This document shows positions 33,152 to 45,138 of a stretch of DNA of 64,000 bases, piece after piece. Both the position numbers and the translations under genes were made by a program. The stretch's first letter is position 1, and each line of letters begins with the position of its first letter. The notes beneath the pieces are model-generated. The model searched no databases, was not told the DNA's origin, and was given only the letters and a program-made list of their open reading frames with translations. The stretch covers positions 146,918,095-146,982,094 of the forward strand of contig NC_045438.1 in the NCBI RefSeq assembly GCF_002776525.5, read 5' to 3'. The stretch is from Piliocolobus tephrosceles (Eukaryota; Chordata; Mammalia; Primates; Cercopithecidae).

Positions 33152-33523
33152 TACAGCACATATTCTCTATCCATTCATCTACTGATGGACATTTAGGTTG
33201 ATAATGCTGCAGTGAACATGGGAATCCAGATCTCTCCTCAACGTACTGATTTCATTTCCTTTGGATACGTACCAAGAAGTGAAATTGCTAGATCATGTGA
33301 TCATTCTATTTTTATTTTTTTTAGGAACTTCCATATTGTTTTCCATAATGGCTGTACTAGTTTACATTCTCACCAATAGTACAGGGTTCCTTTTATTCCA
33401 CATCCCCACCACCACTTGTTATTTTTTGTCTTTTTGCTAATAATCATTCTAATACATGTGAGGTGATATCTCATTGTGATTTAAATTTGCATTTCCTTGA
33501 TGATCAGTAATGTTGAGCATTTG

Positions 33524-33796
33524 TTTTTTTTTAGACAGAGTTCCGCTCTCGTTGCCCAGGTTGGAGTGCAGTGGCGCGACCTCAGCTCACTGCAACCTCT
33601 GCCTCCTGGGTTCAAGCGATTCTCCTGCATCAGCCTCCAGAATAGCTGGGATTATAGGCGCCCACCACCATGCTGGCTAATTTTTGTCTATTTTTAGTAG
33701 AGACGGGGTTTCATCATGTTGGCCAGGCTCAGGTGATCCACCCACCTCAGCCTCCCAAAGTGCTGAGATTACAGGTGTTAGCCACTGTGCCTGACC
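33524..33796 (-). mobile_element. Alu with left-arm deletion
   Basis: 'ttggccaggctcaggtgatcc' shows loss of about 22 bp. TSD 'gagcatttgtttt'/'gagcattttttc'. Nested in the minus-strand L1. Confidence 0.92.
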
Positions 33797-34925
33797 GAGC
33801 ATTTTTTCATATATCTGTTGGCCACTTGCATGTCTGCTTTTGAGAAATGTTTATTCAGGCTTTTTGGACATTTTAAAATCAGATTGTTTTTTGTTATTGA
33901 GTTGCTTGAGTTTCTTAAGTATTTTGGATATTAACCACTTATCAGATCTATGGTTTGCAAATATCCTCTCCCATTCCATAGGTTGTCTCTTCACTCTGTT
34001 GTTTCCTTTGCTGTGCAGAAGCTTTTTAATGTGATAGAATATCATTTGTCTGCTGTTGCTTTTATTACCTGAGCTTTTGGGGTCACATCCAAAAACTCCT
34101 TTCCATGACCAATTCCAACAGGCTTTTTTCCTATGTTTTTTTCTGATAGTAGTTTTATAGTTCCAAGTCTTATGTTTAAGTCTTTAATGGTTTTGAGGTG
34201 GTTATTGTATATGAGATGAGATCAGGATCCACCTTCACTCTCCTGAATGTGGATATCCAATTTTCCCAATACTATTTGCTGAAGAGACTGTCCTTTCCCC
34301 ATCGTGTGTTTCTGGCACCTTTGTTGGAGGTCAGTTGATCATAAATACATGAATTTATTTCTAGGCTCTCTTTTTTGTTGCATTGATTTGTATGTCTGTT
34401 TTTATGCTAGTACCATGTTGTTTTGATTACTATAGTTTTGTAATATATTTTGAGATCAGGTAGTATGATACATTCAACTTTGTTGTTGTTACTCAAGATT
34501 TCCTTGGCTATTCAGGTTTTTTGTAGTTTCATAACAATTTTAGTATTGTTTTTTCTATTTCTGTGAAAAATGTCATTGGAATTTTAATAGGAATTGCATT
34601 GATTCTGTAGATTGCTTTGGGTAGTATGGACATTTCAACAATATTACGTTTTCCATTCCAGGAACATGGAATTTCTTTCCATTTACTTGTGTTTTCTGCT
34701 ATTTCTTTCATCAGTGTTTTGTAGTTTTCATTATACAGATCTTTCCCTAAGTATTTTTTAATGCTATCATGTGACTATTTTCTTGATTTCTTTTGTTATA
34801 TAGTTTGTTGTTTATTCTCTCACAATAACAAATTTGTCAGTTCATTAATGCCTATTATTACTTGAATTCTATTAATTGAATTTCTACTGAGCTAGGCATG
34901 TTTGTGTTTTTTAAAAGCTACCATC

Positions 34926-35216
34926 GGCTGGGCGCAGCGGCTCATGCCTGTAATTCCAACACTTCGGGAGGCCAAGGCGGGCAGATCAATCATGAGGTCA
35001 GGAGTTCAAGACCAGCCTGACCAACATGGTGAAACGCCATCTCTATTAAAAATACAAAAACTTGCTGGGCGTGGTGGCGGGTGCCTGTAATCCAGCTACT
35101 TGGGAGGCTGAGGCAGGAGAATTGCTTGAATCCGGGAGGCAGAGATTGCAGTGAACAGAGATCACACCATTGCACTCCAGCCTGGGTGACAGAGCGAGAC
35201 TCCATCTCAAAAAAAA
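34926..35216 (+). mobile_element. Alu (S type)
   Basis: TSD 'aaaagctaccatc' (34913-34925) and 'aaaagctaccact' (35217-35229). Complete dimer. Confidence 0.94.
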
Positions 35217-35459
35217 AAAAGCTACCACTATTGTTCCTACTCAATTCTACAAAATTCAAACTTCAGAACTTCTCTTTATCCATGTCTAATGCCTCTAATC
35301 TAGACACTTCCTTTACTCATTGAGGAATATTCAAAACTTGCACTTGTATTCTAAATAAATTGATAGAAATGGGCAACTTGGACTCTAAGTTTTATTATTT
35401 GTAATATAAGATTTCAGCTACAGGACACAAACCACTTTATTTTTCTCTCTCCTTTTCTT

Positions 35460-36045
35460 GTTAGTGTGGGATACTTGTTAAAAGCACAAGTTTTAGGTTT
35501 TGTTTGTTTCTTTGTTTGTTTTGAGACTAGGTTCTGCTCTGTCAACCAGGCTGGAGGAGTACAATGATGGGATCAGAGCTCACTGCAACCTTAAACTCCT
35601 GGACTCCAGGAATCCTCCCATTGCAGCCTCCTGAGTGGCTGGGACTACAGGCACGTGCCACTGAACCTGGCTCATTAAAACAAAAAATTTTTGTATACGT
35701 GGGGTCTCAGTTTGTTGTCCAGGCTGATCTCAAACTCCTGGGCTCAAGCAATCCTCACACTTCAGCCTCCCAAAGTGCTAGGATTACAGGCGTAAGCCAC
35801 CACACCTGGCCTAAAAGCACAAGTTTTAGAATGAGACAGACAAGCCAGAGTCCTGATTCTGCTGATGATTAAGCTGTGTAAGCAAAGGCAGGTTACTTCC
35901 TCTCCATGCCTCAGTTCTCTCATCTGTTAAAAGAATAAAGTGATATCTACCTCATAGACTTTCTATGTAGCTGAGATAGAATATGTAAAGAACTTAGCAC
36001 ACAACAAGTACTCGATAATTGATATCATCATCATTGCTATTGTAT
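35460..36045 (+). mobile_element. MIR SINE, split by AluJ
   Basis: Left part 'atacttgttaaaagcacaag'. The right part after the Alu has 'gccagagtcctgattctgct', 'cctcagttctctcatctgtt' and 'tctacctcatagactttct', matching MIR core and 3' sequence. Confidence 0.82.
35497..35812 (-). mobile_element. AluJ
   Basis: Exact 17-bp TSD 'aaaagcacaagttttag' (35480-35496, 35813-35829). J-type ('gggctcaagcaatcctcaca'). Inserted in MIR. Confidence 0.94.
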
Positions 36046-36059
36046 CATCTGTTAGTTGG

Positions 36060-36192
36060 AGAATATACCCTTATATTGCCTTATTTAGTCTTTATAACAA
36101 TTTTATAATATAGGCAATGCTATAATCCCCATCTTACAAATAAAGAAATGGAGACCTAGAGAAGTTTAAGTAACTTGCTTAATAATAATAAC
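36060..36192 (-). mobile_element. MIR SINE fragment
   Basis: 'ctataatccccatcttacaa', 'gaaatggagacctagagaag' and 'taagtaacttgcttaa' match reverse-complement MIR core. Confidence 0.75.
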
Positions 36193-36200
36193 AACTACAA

Positions 36201-36398
36201 ATGATATGATGGACTTTGGGTACTCAGGGGGAAGGTTTGAAGGGGAGTGAAGGATAAAAGACTACACATTGGATACAGTGTACACTGCTTGGGTGACAGG
36301 TGCACCAAAATCTCAGAAATCACCACTAAAGAACATATCCATGTAACCAAAAGCCACCTGTTCCCCAAAAACTATTGAAATAAAAATAAAATTAAAAA
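36201..36398 (+). mobile_element. L1P 3' end, short insertion
   Basis: 'gataaaagactacacattgg', 'gtgcaccaaaatctcagaaa' and 'tgttccccaaaaactattga' of an L1P-type 3'UTR plus an A-rich tail. TSD 'aactacaa' at 36193-36200 and 36399-36406. Confidence 0.88.
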
Positions 36399-36411
36399 AA
36401 CTACAATAATA

Positions 36412-36660
36412 ATAATGACAAATAATTATAAAGTGCACACCATGTGTCAGGTACTATTCTAAACTGTTTTCATATGCATTCATTTATTTGTTAATCCTAA
36501 AAGGCAGATCTTTTTGTTATCTCCACTTCGCAGAGAAGACTGAAACGTAGAGGTATGAAGTAACTTGTTTAAGGTAACACAGCTCATAGTGGTGCAAGTA
36601 GGATTCAATTTCACCTGGCTTCAGTGAATGTGCGCTTAATCACTGTGCTATGCTACTGAA
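36412..36660 (-). mobile_element. MIR SINE, nearly complete
   Basis: 'caccatgtgtcaggtactat', 'tatctccacttcgcagagaa', 'gtaacttgtttaaggtaaca' and 'cttaatcactgtgctatgct' run in reverse MIR order. Confidence 0.82.
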
Positions 36661-38119
36661 ACCAGCCCAATTCAGTATAAATATTCAGTCCCACAGAACT
36701 GATATTTATGGTTTCTTTAAATAAACATAAAAGTTGATCCTCCCAGTTTAAAAACTTGAGAAAGTTCCTTTTGTCTTATCTGAGTTCCTTTCTCAGGAAA
36801 CCAACCATCAGGCCTCCCAGAGAGTATCAAGAAGCTGGAACTCACCAGATCATTGCATCTGGTCAATGGGACACCAGACTCCTCATGAATCATGATTAAT
36901 GAACTGACCACCTTCTTCTTGTTAACCAACATCTCTTCCTAACTCATCCCTAATTCCTATTTTTCCTCACATGGTTACATTTCTTCCCTGCTTTATAAAC
37001 TCCTAATTTTAGTCAGTCAGGAAGATGGACTTGAGACTGATCTCCCATCTCCTCTTCTGCAGCACCTGATGAAAGCCCTCCTGGCAATACTCATTGTCTT
37101 GGTATTTGGCTTTCTGTGCAGCAACAGTAGGACCTAAACTGAGCGTCTGATGTTTCAGTAACACTACCTCTCTAGTTCTTTTATACAGTGGCATGGTTTG
37201 TAAAACAACTAAGGTAATAAATATAAAATAGAAAGTTGAGAAAAACACAAAAGTACATTTTGATTTTAAATTTAAGAATATCTAATAGGTAAATTCCTAT
37301 CTACATTCTGATACTATCCAGGGCAAACAAAACAAAAGTCAACATTTCACTGATCTAAATTCCTTTGAGCTCTCTGCAATGGTACTTGTGGTTTTGTAAC
37401 ACAAACTGTCACAACTACTTATGCTTCTTCGAAGAAAACAATTTTAATTCAATGTCATGGACAAATATAGATTTTATGTGGTTTTGTTCAACCTAGACTC
37501 AGGCTCAGAACCTTTGCTCCTTGGAAATACACTTGGAAATCTCCTGGAAAATGTTACCTTTCTCTTTCTCTACAATATTGATATACCTGTCACACTCTAG
37601 CAGGGCCCATGATTAATCTTAATGTGCAGGTGTTCCTAACTGAGGCTGGATGTTTGAATTTGCTTCATTCTATGCAGTCAGTTTTAATTTTGATTATTGT
37701 CATCAGGAATAATAACTCCTCAGGGTAGATCCTTAGGAAGCTACAAAATCGATTATGTTTAGCTACAGAATATGTAAAACTGTTCACCACCACTGAAACA
37801 ATCATAGGTGCCCTTTATGTTGCATGTACAAGGAATGCTTAGGTTCGTTACAATTGGGTTTCAGAACAAATTAAAATAGAGTTGGAAATGCTTTTTTATA
37901 AATAAGTTAGCTTTCAGATTTGCCCTTTCTTTTCCTTAATAAATGTTTCTAATTCTACCATGAAAATCAGTGACCATAGTTGGTAATCATGGAAAATAAG
38001 AATAATATGCTTTCCATATAGACTGGGGAATATATTTCAGTACACATTTGCAATAATGAATTGGCAGACTCATGAGCCCCTGATGCATAATAAAAGACCC
38101 AAGCTTACCTCCTATCCCC
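36661..38119. other. No recognisable feature
   Basis: Unique-looking AT-rich sequence. The two minus-strand open frames (36717-36932, 37009-37248) have no known domain or splice evidence. Confidence 0.5.
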
Positions 38120-39190
38120 CACCCAAGACTATTGCCTTAATTGAGGTCCTGCTGGCTTCACTTTGCAGCTAATGCAACAGCCTCCTAACTGCATCCAGCT
38201 TCCTCACCTCTTGTGTAGTTCACACTGCTACTACCAGAGCAATCTTCAACACAAATATCATAATCATGACCCTGATTAGAATCCTTCCATAGGTCAAGCG
38301 CACCTTCTCTATAGGATGCAAACCCCTGTTTGTAATATTCAGGGAAAACATTTTCAATGGCCTTCCATGGCTATACTAGTTAAGTCAAGAGATGGTGAGG
38401 TAATAGACAACCTCCAATTCTCACTGGCAAAAGGCAATCAAAGTTTGTTTTCCACTCATTCAAAGTCTGCCATGTAAAGGGTATAGCTCAATGGTGGAGA
38501 CTTTAGTTGAAACATCAGCCATCTTAACACAAATCATCCTCCATGACTGGTGTGGTAATAGAGAATCATGCCCTGGCATGTGAAGGCTTTGCTTTAAAAC
38601 TGTAACATTGCCTCATGTCACAGTATATTGGTCAGAATCTTTCCCATGGTCTTGCCCAGCTGCAATGGGGCAAGGAAACATATCTTCAATCTAGGGTGGG
38701 GAGGAGAATTGGAAATATTGGTCAGCACCATGTCTACCATGATGGCCTTCTATATAACATGTAAACTCTTCAGCATAGCATTCAGTGAAAGTCCTTCATG
38801 ACTAGTCCCCTGCCCACCTTACTAGCCTCCCTGTCTCCAGTTTCTTCTTGATCCACTCATTTAACAATTTGTTCTTCCCACACTAGCTCATACCTTTGCA
38901 CCTGACCCTCATTATGCCTGGAACATTCTTGCTCCCCTTTTTCATCTGGTTATCTTGTATTCATACTTTTAAGATTTATCTTAAACGCCACCTCTTCTAG
39001 GAAGCCTTGCTTGTGGCATCACTGCTTCAGGAGACCCTTCTCTGTGTGTCCCAGTGCATTTCTGTGTAACTGCTATCACATCTTATTGTCACCAAATGTC
39101 CATTTCCTCTATTAAACTGTGAAGTCATTGAGGGCAAAACTTCTGTCTTGTCTCTCTACTGCCCTACTTCAGTGGATTGTGACGTTTTTG
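38120..39190 (+). mobile_element. L2 (LINE2) 3' region
   Basis: L2 words in order: 'caacagcctcctaactgcat', 'atagcattcagtgaaagtcc', 'cctttgcacctgaccctcat', 'tgcctggaacattcttgctc', 'cacctcttctaggaagcctt', 'aactgtgaagtcattgaggg'. Non-coding and decayed. Confidence 0.75.
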
Positions 39191-39389
39191 TCCTCTCTTT
39201 ACCTTTGAAAATCTGACGAAAACTCTATATTATAAACTATAAAGTCTAGATAAATTATTCTAAATTTTGCTAATAATTTCAACACGTTCTGAGATGCTCA
39301 ATCCAAATCCATCTGTGGACCTTGGGAATCCAGGGACCCTTGGTTAAGAACCCTTGTATTAGCTCCCGGATACATCAAAATAGTTTTCA

Positions 39390-39610
39390 TCTACCAAGTG
39401 CTGAATGTATAGCAGATGCTGTTGTGACCACTTCACATGATTTACCCCATTTATTCCTTTATATGACTATAACCCATTTATTCATATAAAGTAGATACTA
39501 TAATTATCCCCAGTTTACAGATGAGGAAACTGAGGAACAGCATTTAAGTAACTTGCTCGAGGCTATTCCTGAGCCTGCTCTCTTAACCACAACACTACAT
39601 TGCTTCCCAG
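39390..39610 (-). mobile_element. MIR SINE
   Basis: 'attatccccagtttacagat', 'gaggaaactgaggaacagca' and 'ttaagtaacttgctcgaggc' in reverse MIR orientation. Confidence 0.82.
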
Positions 39611-39767
39611 TCTCACTATGGTAATATACACAGTACTCTACCTAAAAGACACCATATAAATGTCTGTAGAATGAACCATAGAATGATTGCAAGCAGTAAT
39701 GCTATATACCAGGAACTATGAATAGGGTTAATATCATTCAAAAAATACAGAGGTTCAGCAATCAAAT

Positions 39768-40797
39768 TGAAACTGATTTTGCAAAAATTATAACCGAAGA
39801 AATTAAGACAGAGGAATGTGACGTGGCTGACTCCATTTTGTCTCTAGCCTCACAGGCTAGCTGTCTTTGCTCATTCCTGGGCATGGGCCAAGCTAACTTT
39901 GGGAGAAATTTAGTTTATAGTTTAAATAATAGCCCTTCCCCAAAACCAAGCTGTTCTTGTAAAACTAGTGAAAGGCCACCAATTTAGGATGAGAGGGGCT
40001 TGAATTCTAAATAATTACCAGCCATTATTCTAGAGCTCATAAGATTTGCAACTTCCACAATTACTCTTGAAGATAACATCACTATTGTAGAACCTAAGAT
40101 GGGCCTCTTGACATGTCTTTTCAGGTTTTTCCATTTCTTTTATTTCCTTTTTTTTTTTTTTTTTTTTTTTTTGAGGCAGAGTCTTGCCTTTGTCACCCAG
40201 GCTGGAGTGCAGTGGCGTGATCTTGGCTCACTGCAACCTCCACCTCCCAGGTTCAAGTGATTTTCCTGCTTCAGCTTCCCGAGTAGCTGGGATTACAGGC
40301 GCCCACCACCATGCCCCACTAATTTTTGTATTTTGAGTAGAGTTGGGGTTTCACCATGTTGCCCAGGCTGATCTTGAACTCCTGACCTCAGGTGATCTCT
40401 CCGTCTCAAAGTGCTGAGATTACAGGAGTGAGCCACTGTGCCAGGGAGGTTTTTGCATTTCTGACAACTGGATGGCCCCAACTGGACCTGCCAACCAGTC
40501 CTGTGGCCCCCACCCAGGAACTGACTCAGCATAAGAGAACAGCTTTGACTCCCTATGATTTCATCCCTGAGCCAACCAGTCAGCATGCCTGACTCACTGA
40601 CCCCTACCCATCAAATTATCCTTAAAAGCTCTAATCCTAGAATTCTCAGGGAGACTGATCTAAATAATAAAAAAAACTCCGGTCTCCCATACAGCCGGCT
40701 CTGTGTGAATTAAGCTGTTTCTCTATTGCAATTCCCCTGTCTTGATAAATCAACTCTGTCTAGGCAGCGGGCAAGAGGAACCTGTTGGGTGGTTACA
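39768..40797 (+). mobile_element. Solo ERV1 LTR (MER41-like), split by an Alu
   Basis: Starts 'tgaaactgattttgc', ends 'ggcaagaggaacctgttggg' and 'tggttaca'. 4-bp TSD 'aaat' at 39764-39767 and 40798-40801, normal for gammaretrovirus-like ERVs. The AATAAT/AATAAA region 'taaataataaaaaaaactcc' near 40660 is the poly-A signal area. No internal viral genes. The subfamily name is tentative. Confidence 0.78.
40139..40446 (-). mobile_element. Alu (S type)
   Basis: TSD 'aggtttttccatttct' (40123-40138) and 'aggtttttgcatttct' (40447-40462). Long T24 tail. A deletion of about 15 bp before 'ctcaaagtgctgag'. Nested in the LTR. Confidence 0.93.
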
Positions 40798-41536
40798 AAA
40801 TGGTGTGTAAATGCTTTGAGCTTTCTCAGTGGAGTAGATAACGCAAGGTATGCACTACTCCAACCTTCAGGTAGCTTTAAGGTTAAGGGGTGAAAAGGTA
40901 AAGAACTTTCATTGAATACTTACTACATGCCTGATACTGAGTTTGGTACTTTCTCAGCAGACCACAACATAAAATAGTGCCAGTAGACCTCGGTATATAA
41001 TTAAATTTTAAGCTCAATATTGACCCTGAATATCGAATGGGAAAAATGGGAAGGACTGAACGGGAAAAAGTAAAATGTAATGTTCTCCAAGACAGGCATT
41101 ATTTAAACCACAGTTGGTAAAAATGTAACTGCTGTCTCTTTGGACATCAACCAGTGGAAGCTTTACTATTAGAACAGAGAATGGGTTAAGCAATTAGGGG
41201 TGGGCCTTTCTTTTTATAAAGATAGACCTTTCAAGTCTTTGGTGATAAGAAAGAGTTCTATAATTACAGTCCATTGCAAGGAGGAGGAGCTTCACTCAAG
41301 TGTGCACACGAACACTTCCGCTTTGGTTTCAGAAAAGTGGGAAAGGAAGGCAGGAAAGAGAGAGAAAGAGACCACTATGTGCCAGTAATCGCACTAAATT
41401 ATTCCAAATAGGGTCTCTTAGGCTATCTAGCCTAGAGCTCCTACTATGGTCAATGGTTCAAAGGTCAGATGCCTGGCACTTGGTTGGGGGAGGGGCCTGG
41501 CAGGAAGACTTTTCCTCCCTTAAGAAACTTACTGTC
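40798..41536. other. No recognisable feature
   Basis: Unique sequence apart from a short MIR-like word near 40915-40945 ('gaatacttactacatgcctg'). Small frames at 41200-41560 are taken as chance. Confidence 0.5.
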
Positions 41537-41550
41537 GGCCATGAAATTTA

Positions 41551-41849
41551 CAGGTGGTGACTCACGCCTGTAATCCCAGCACTTTGGGAGGCTGAGGCAG
41601 GTGGATCACAAGGTCAAGAGTTCGAGACCAGCCTGGCCAACATGGTAAAACTCTGTCTCTACTAAAAATACAAAAATTAGCTGGGCATGGTGGTTCATGC
41701 CTGTAGTCCCAGCTACTGGGGAGGCTGAGGCAGAAGAATCGCTTGAACCCAGGAGGCAGAGGTTGTGGTGAGCCGAGATCATGCCACTGCACTCCAGCCT
41801 AGGTAAAAAAACGGACTCCATCTCAAAAAAAAAAAAAAAAAAAAAGAAA
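41551..41849 (+). mobile_element. Alu, slightly 5'-truncated
   Basis: Starts at 'caggtggtgactcacgcc'. TSD 'gaaattta' at 41543-41550 and 41850-41857. Nested in the inverted L1 segment. Confidence 0.92.
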
Positions 41850-42017
41850 GAAATTTATGGTCATATGTTTGTTGGCTGAGTAAATGTCTTCTTTTTAGAA
41901 GTGTCTGTTCATATCCTTAGCCCACTTTTTGATGGGGTTGTTTTTTTCTTGTAAATTTGTTTAAGAGATACCATCTCACACCAGTTAGAATGGCAATTAT
42001 TAAAAAGTCAGGAAACA

Positions 42018-42321
42018 GGCCGGGCACGGTGGCTCATGCCTGTAATCCCAGCACTTTGAGAGGCCGAGGTGGGCAGATCACGAGGTCAGGAGATTGAGAC
42101 CATCCTGGCCAACATGGTGAAACACCATCTCTACTAAAATACAAAAAATTAGCTGGGCGTGGTGTCATGCACCTGCAATCCCAGCTACTCAGGAGGCTGA
42201 GGCAGGGGATTTGATTGAACCTAGGAGATGGAGGTTGCAGTGAGCTGAGATCACGCCACTGCACTCCAGCCTGGCAACAGAGCAAGACTCTATCTCAAAA
42301 AAAAAAAAAAAAGAAAGAAAT
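42018..42321 (+). mobile_element. Alu (S type)
   Basis: TSD 'gtcaggaaaca' (42007-42017) and 'ttcaggaaaca' (42322-42332). Nested in L1 ORF2. Confidence 0.93.
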
Positions 42322-43046
42322 TCAGGAAACAACAGATGCTGGTGAGGCTGTGGAGAAATAGGAACGCTTTTACACTGTTGGTAGGAGTGTAAATTAGTTC
42401 AACCATTATGGAAGACGGTGTAGCAATTCCTCAAGGATCTAGAACCAGAAATACCATTTGACCCAGCAATCCCATTACTGAGTATACATTCAAAGGATTA
42501 TGTCATTCTACTATAAAGACACATGCACATGTATATTTATTGCAGCACCATTTACAGTAGCAAAGACTTGGAACCAACCCAAATGCTTATCAATGATAGG
42601 CTGGATAAAGAAAATATGGCACATATATACCATGGAATACTATGCAGCTATAAAAAGGAATGAGTTCATGTCCTTTTCAGGGATATGGATGAAGCTGGAA
42701 ACCATCACTCTCAGCAAACTAACAGGAACAGAAAACCAAACACTGCATGTTCTCACTCCTCAGTGAGAATTGAACAATGAGCGCAGGGAGGGGAATATCA
42801 CACTCCAGGGCCTGTCAGGGGGTGGGAAGCAAGAGGAGGGAGAGCGTTAGGATAAATACCTAATACATGCGGGGCTTAAAACCTAGACGATGGGTTGATA
42901 GGTGCAGCAAACCAGCATGGCACATGTATACGTATGTAACAAACCTGCACATTCTGCACATGTATCCCAGAACTTAAAATAAAATAAAATAAAATAAAAT
43001 AAAAAAGAAACGTACAGTCTACTTAGAGAGACAAGACAGAATTTAT

Positions 43047-43803
43047 TGAAACCCCCATCGCAAAATTATAGCTGAGACAGTGAAAGAGATCTGACATAAC
43101 CAACTCCATCTTGCCTCTAACCTCCAAGCTGTCCTTGTTCATTCCTGGGTGTAGGTAGAACCAACTTTGGAAGGAACTTAGTTTGTAGTTTATAGTTTAA
43201 AACAAAGACAATAATAGCCCTTTCCCAAAGCAAACCCCCTTCCTGCCTGGGGACTAGACTGCCTTTGTAGGACTAACAAATTAACTAAAAGATTAGAAAT
43301 TATGGTCTAGGAGTCATGCATCTGGAGGCTACAAGGTTCTGACCTTTCCCAAATTGTTCCTGGATATAACATCACTACAGTAAAACCTAAGAGCAGTGCT
43401 TGGGATATTTTGCAGACCTTGCGCTTGATGGATCAGCTGGCACCACTGAGATGTATAAACTGGCTCATCTGATCTTGTGGGCCCCACCCAGGAGCTGACT
43501 CAGGGCAAGGGGACAGCTTCGACTCCCTGTGAGTTCATCTCTGACCTGACCAATCAGCACTCCCAACTCACTGCCTCCCTCCCACCCCTGCCCCACCAAA
43601 TTATACCCTGATCCCCGAATTCGATTAAACCCTGATCTCTGAATGCTCAAAGGCTCAGGGAGACCAATTTGAGTAATAATAAAACTCCAGTCTCCCACAA
43701 AGTCGGCTCTGTGTGAATAACTCTTTCTGTATTGCAATTCCTCTGTCTTGATAACTTGGCTCTGTCTAGGCAGTGGGCAGGGAGGACCTGTCAGGCAGTT
43801 ACA
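43047..43803 (+). mobile_element. Solo ERV1 LTR (MER41-like)
   Basis: Same family as the LTR at 39768: 'gagatctgacataaccaact', 'ccccacccaggagctgactc', 'gagtaataataaaactccag' (poly-A signal AATAAA), 'ctgtctaggcagtgggcagg', end 'ggcagttaca'. Flanking 'ttat' (43043-43046) and 'tgat' (43804-43807) may be a decayed 4-bp TSD. No internal genes. Confidence 0.8.
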
Positions 43804-43913
43804 TGATGGCACACTACATTAGCAATTCTAACATTGTCCACGAGCAATTGCAGTCATACTCAGGAAGGCCTAACAACAAGGAAAATAGATTTGGTGTCAT
43901 TCATCCTACATGG

Positions 43914-44231
43914 TTTTTTTTCTTTTTCTTTTTCTTTCTTTCTTTTTTTTTTGAGGTGGAGTCTCACTCTGTCGCCCAGGCTGGAGTGTAGTAGCACAAT
44001 CTCTGCTCACTGCCACCTCTGCTTCCCGGGTTCAAGCCATTCTCCTGCCTCAGTCTCATGAGTAGCTGGGATTACAGGCATGCACCATCACACTCAGCTA
44101 ATTTTTGTATTTTCAGTAGCAGGGTTTCACCATGTTGGCCAGGCTGGTCTTAAACTCCTGACCTCAGGTGATCCACCCACTTCAGCCTTTCAAAGTGTTG
44201 GGATTACAGGCATGAGCCACCATGCCCGGCC
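43914..44231 (-). mobile_element. Alu (S type)
   Basis: CT-interrupted T-tail, body to 'ccatgcccggcc'. Flanks 'tacatggttt' and 'tccatggttt'. Small linker deletion ('cagtagcagggtttcacc'). Confidence 0.93.
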
Positions 44232-44845
44232 CTCCATGGTTTCTAAGGATAATTATGTCGTATTCTGCAAATCCTACTCAGGAAATACATCTCTAGGTAA
44301 GCTTTGAACCATTTTTAGCCTGTGCAAAGAGTGGCCCAGGTCTGCACAGGGTCAATATATAATCCTAAAACTCTTGAAGATATGAATCTGCATGCCTGTT
44401 TGGAAGTAGGTGGAGGAAAGGGTATCTAAATCAACTTCAAGGATCAAGGGTAGGTGACATTGGTCATTGTCCAAGTTTCTGTTCTCACTGCTCAAGTTTG
44501 TGTCCTCAACAGTCAAAGTACTTGCAAATGCATCTCACAAATTGCTGTGATATTTTTCCTGTCAGCCTTTTTCATTGCCCTCACATTTATCTACATCACT
44601 GGCTCTAAATATCTTGGTTTTTCAGTGTCAATATATTTGAATTAAGGAGGATGATTTAAAGAACAAAGTAATATGGAATTTTTAAAGAAAAATATTTGGA
44701 ACTAAATTTGGGGGAACGTTTCTGGTTTCATTGTTTATAACATAGAAAAATGTCTTATATTAGCAAGTCATTTAAAAATATTTGGTTGAAAGTGTTTTAA
44801 AATGTTCTAATGTTAGCTTGAATATTCTGTATAACTATATTATAT
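44232..44845. other. No recognisable feature
   Basis: Unique AT-rich sequence. The frame at 44454-44645 is hydrophobic but has no context. Confidence 0.45.
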
Positions 44846-45138
44846 TTTTTGTTGTTGTTGAGATGGAGTTTCACTCTGTCCCCAGGCTGGAGTGCAATGG
44901 CGCGATCTTGGCTCACTGCAACTTCTGCCTCCCAGGTTCACGCCATTCTCCTTTCTCAGCCTCCCGAGTAGCTGGGATTACAGTGTGCGCCACCATGCCC
45001 AGCTAATTTTTGTATTTTTAGTAGAGATGGGGGTTTCATCATGTTGGTCAGGCTGGTCTCAAACTCCTCACCTTGTGATCCATCCGCCTTGGCCTCCCAA
45101 AGTGCTGTGATTATAGGCATGAGCCATTGCACCCAGCC
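44846..45138 (-). mobile_element. Alu
   Basis: 'ttgttgttgttgagatggag' to 'ttgcacccagcc', with small deletions ('ctgtccccaggctgg', 'attacagtgtgcgcc'). TSD unclear. Confidence 0.92.

Larger units (their letters stand above)
31985..34815 (-). mobile_element. L1 (L1PB/L1MA type), 5'-truncated, interrupted
   Basis: Reverse strand. 3'UTR at left ('gatgttttgatatatgtata', 'tctactctctgcttctatga'), then ORF2 C-terminal and reverse transcriptase sequence ('atggctgtactagtttacat', 'tttgctgtgcagaagctttt', 'tgcattgattctgtagattg'). Contains Alus at 32169 and 33524 and a small L1PA at 32841. Truncated within ORF2; frames broken. Confidence 0.88.
41537..43004 (+). mobile_element. L1PA 3' end with 5' inversion, containing two Alus
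   Basis: 41966-43004 is plus-strand L1 from 'agataccatctcacaccagt' through ORF2 end and 3'UTR to an (AAAAT)n tail. 41858-41965 (and 41537-41550) is L1 in reverse ('gtttgttggctgagtaaatg', 'actttttgatggggttg') and corresponds to the stretch just upstream in a normal L1. TSD 'aagaaacttactgtc' (41522-41536) and 'aagaaacgtacagtc' (43005-43019). Confidence 0.9.

Noticed and set aside
39768..43803. A single provirus with two LTRs
   Set aside because: No internal retroviral sequence lies between the LTRs, and each has separate flanking words, so two solo LTRs are more likely.
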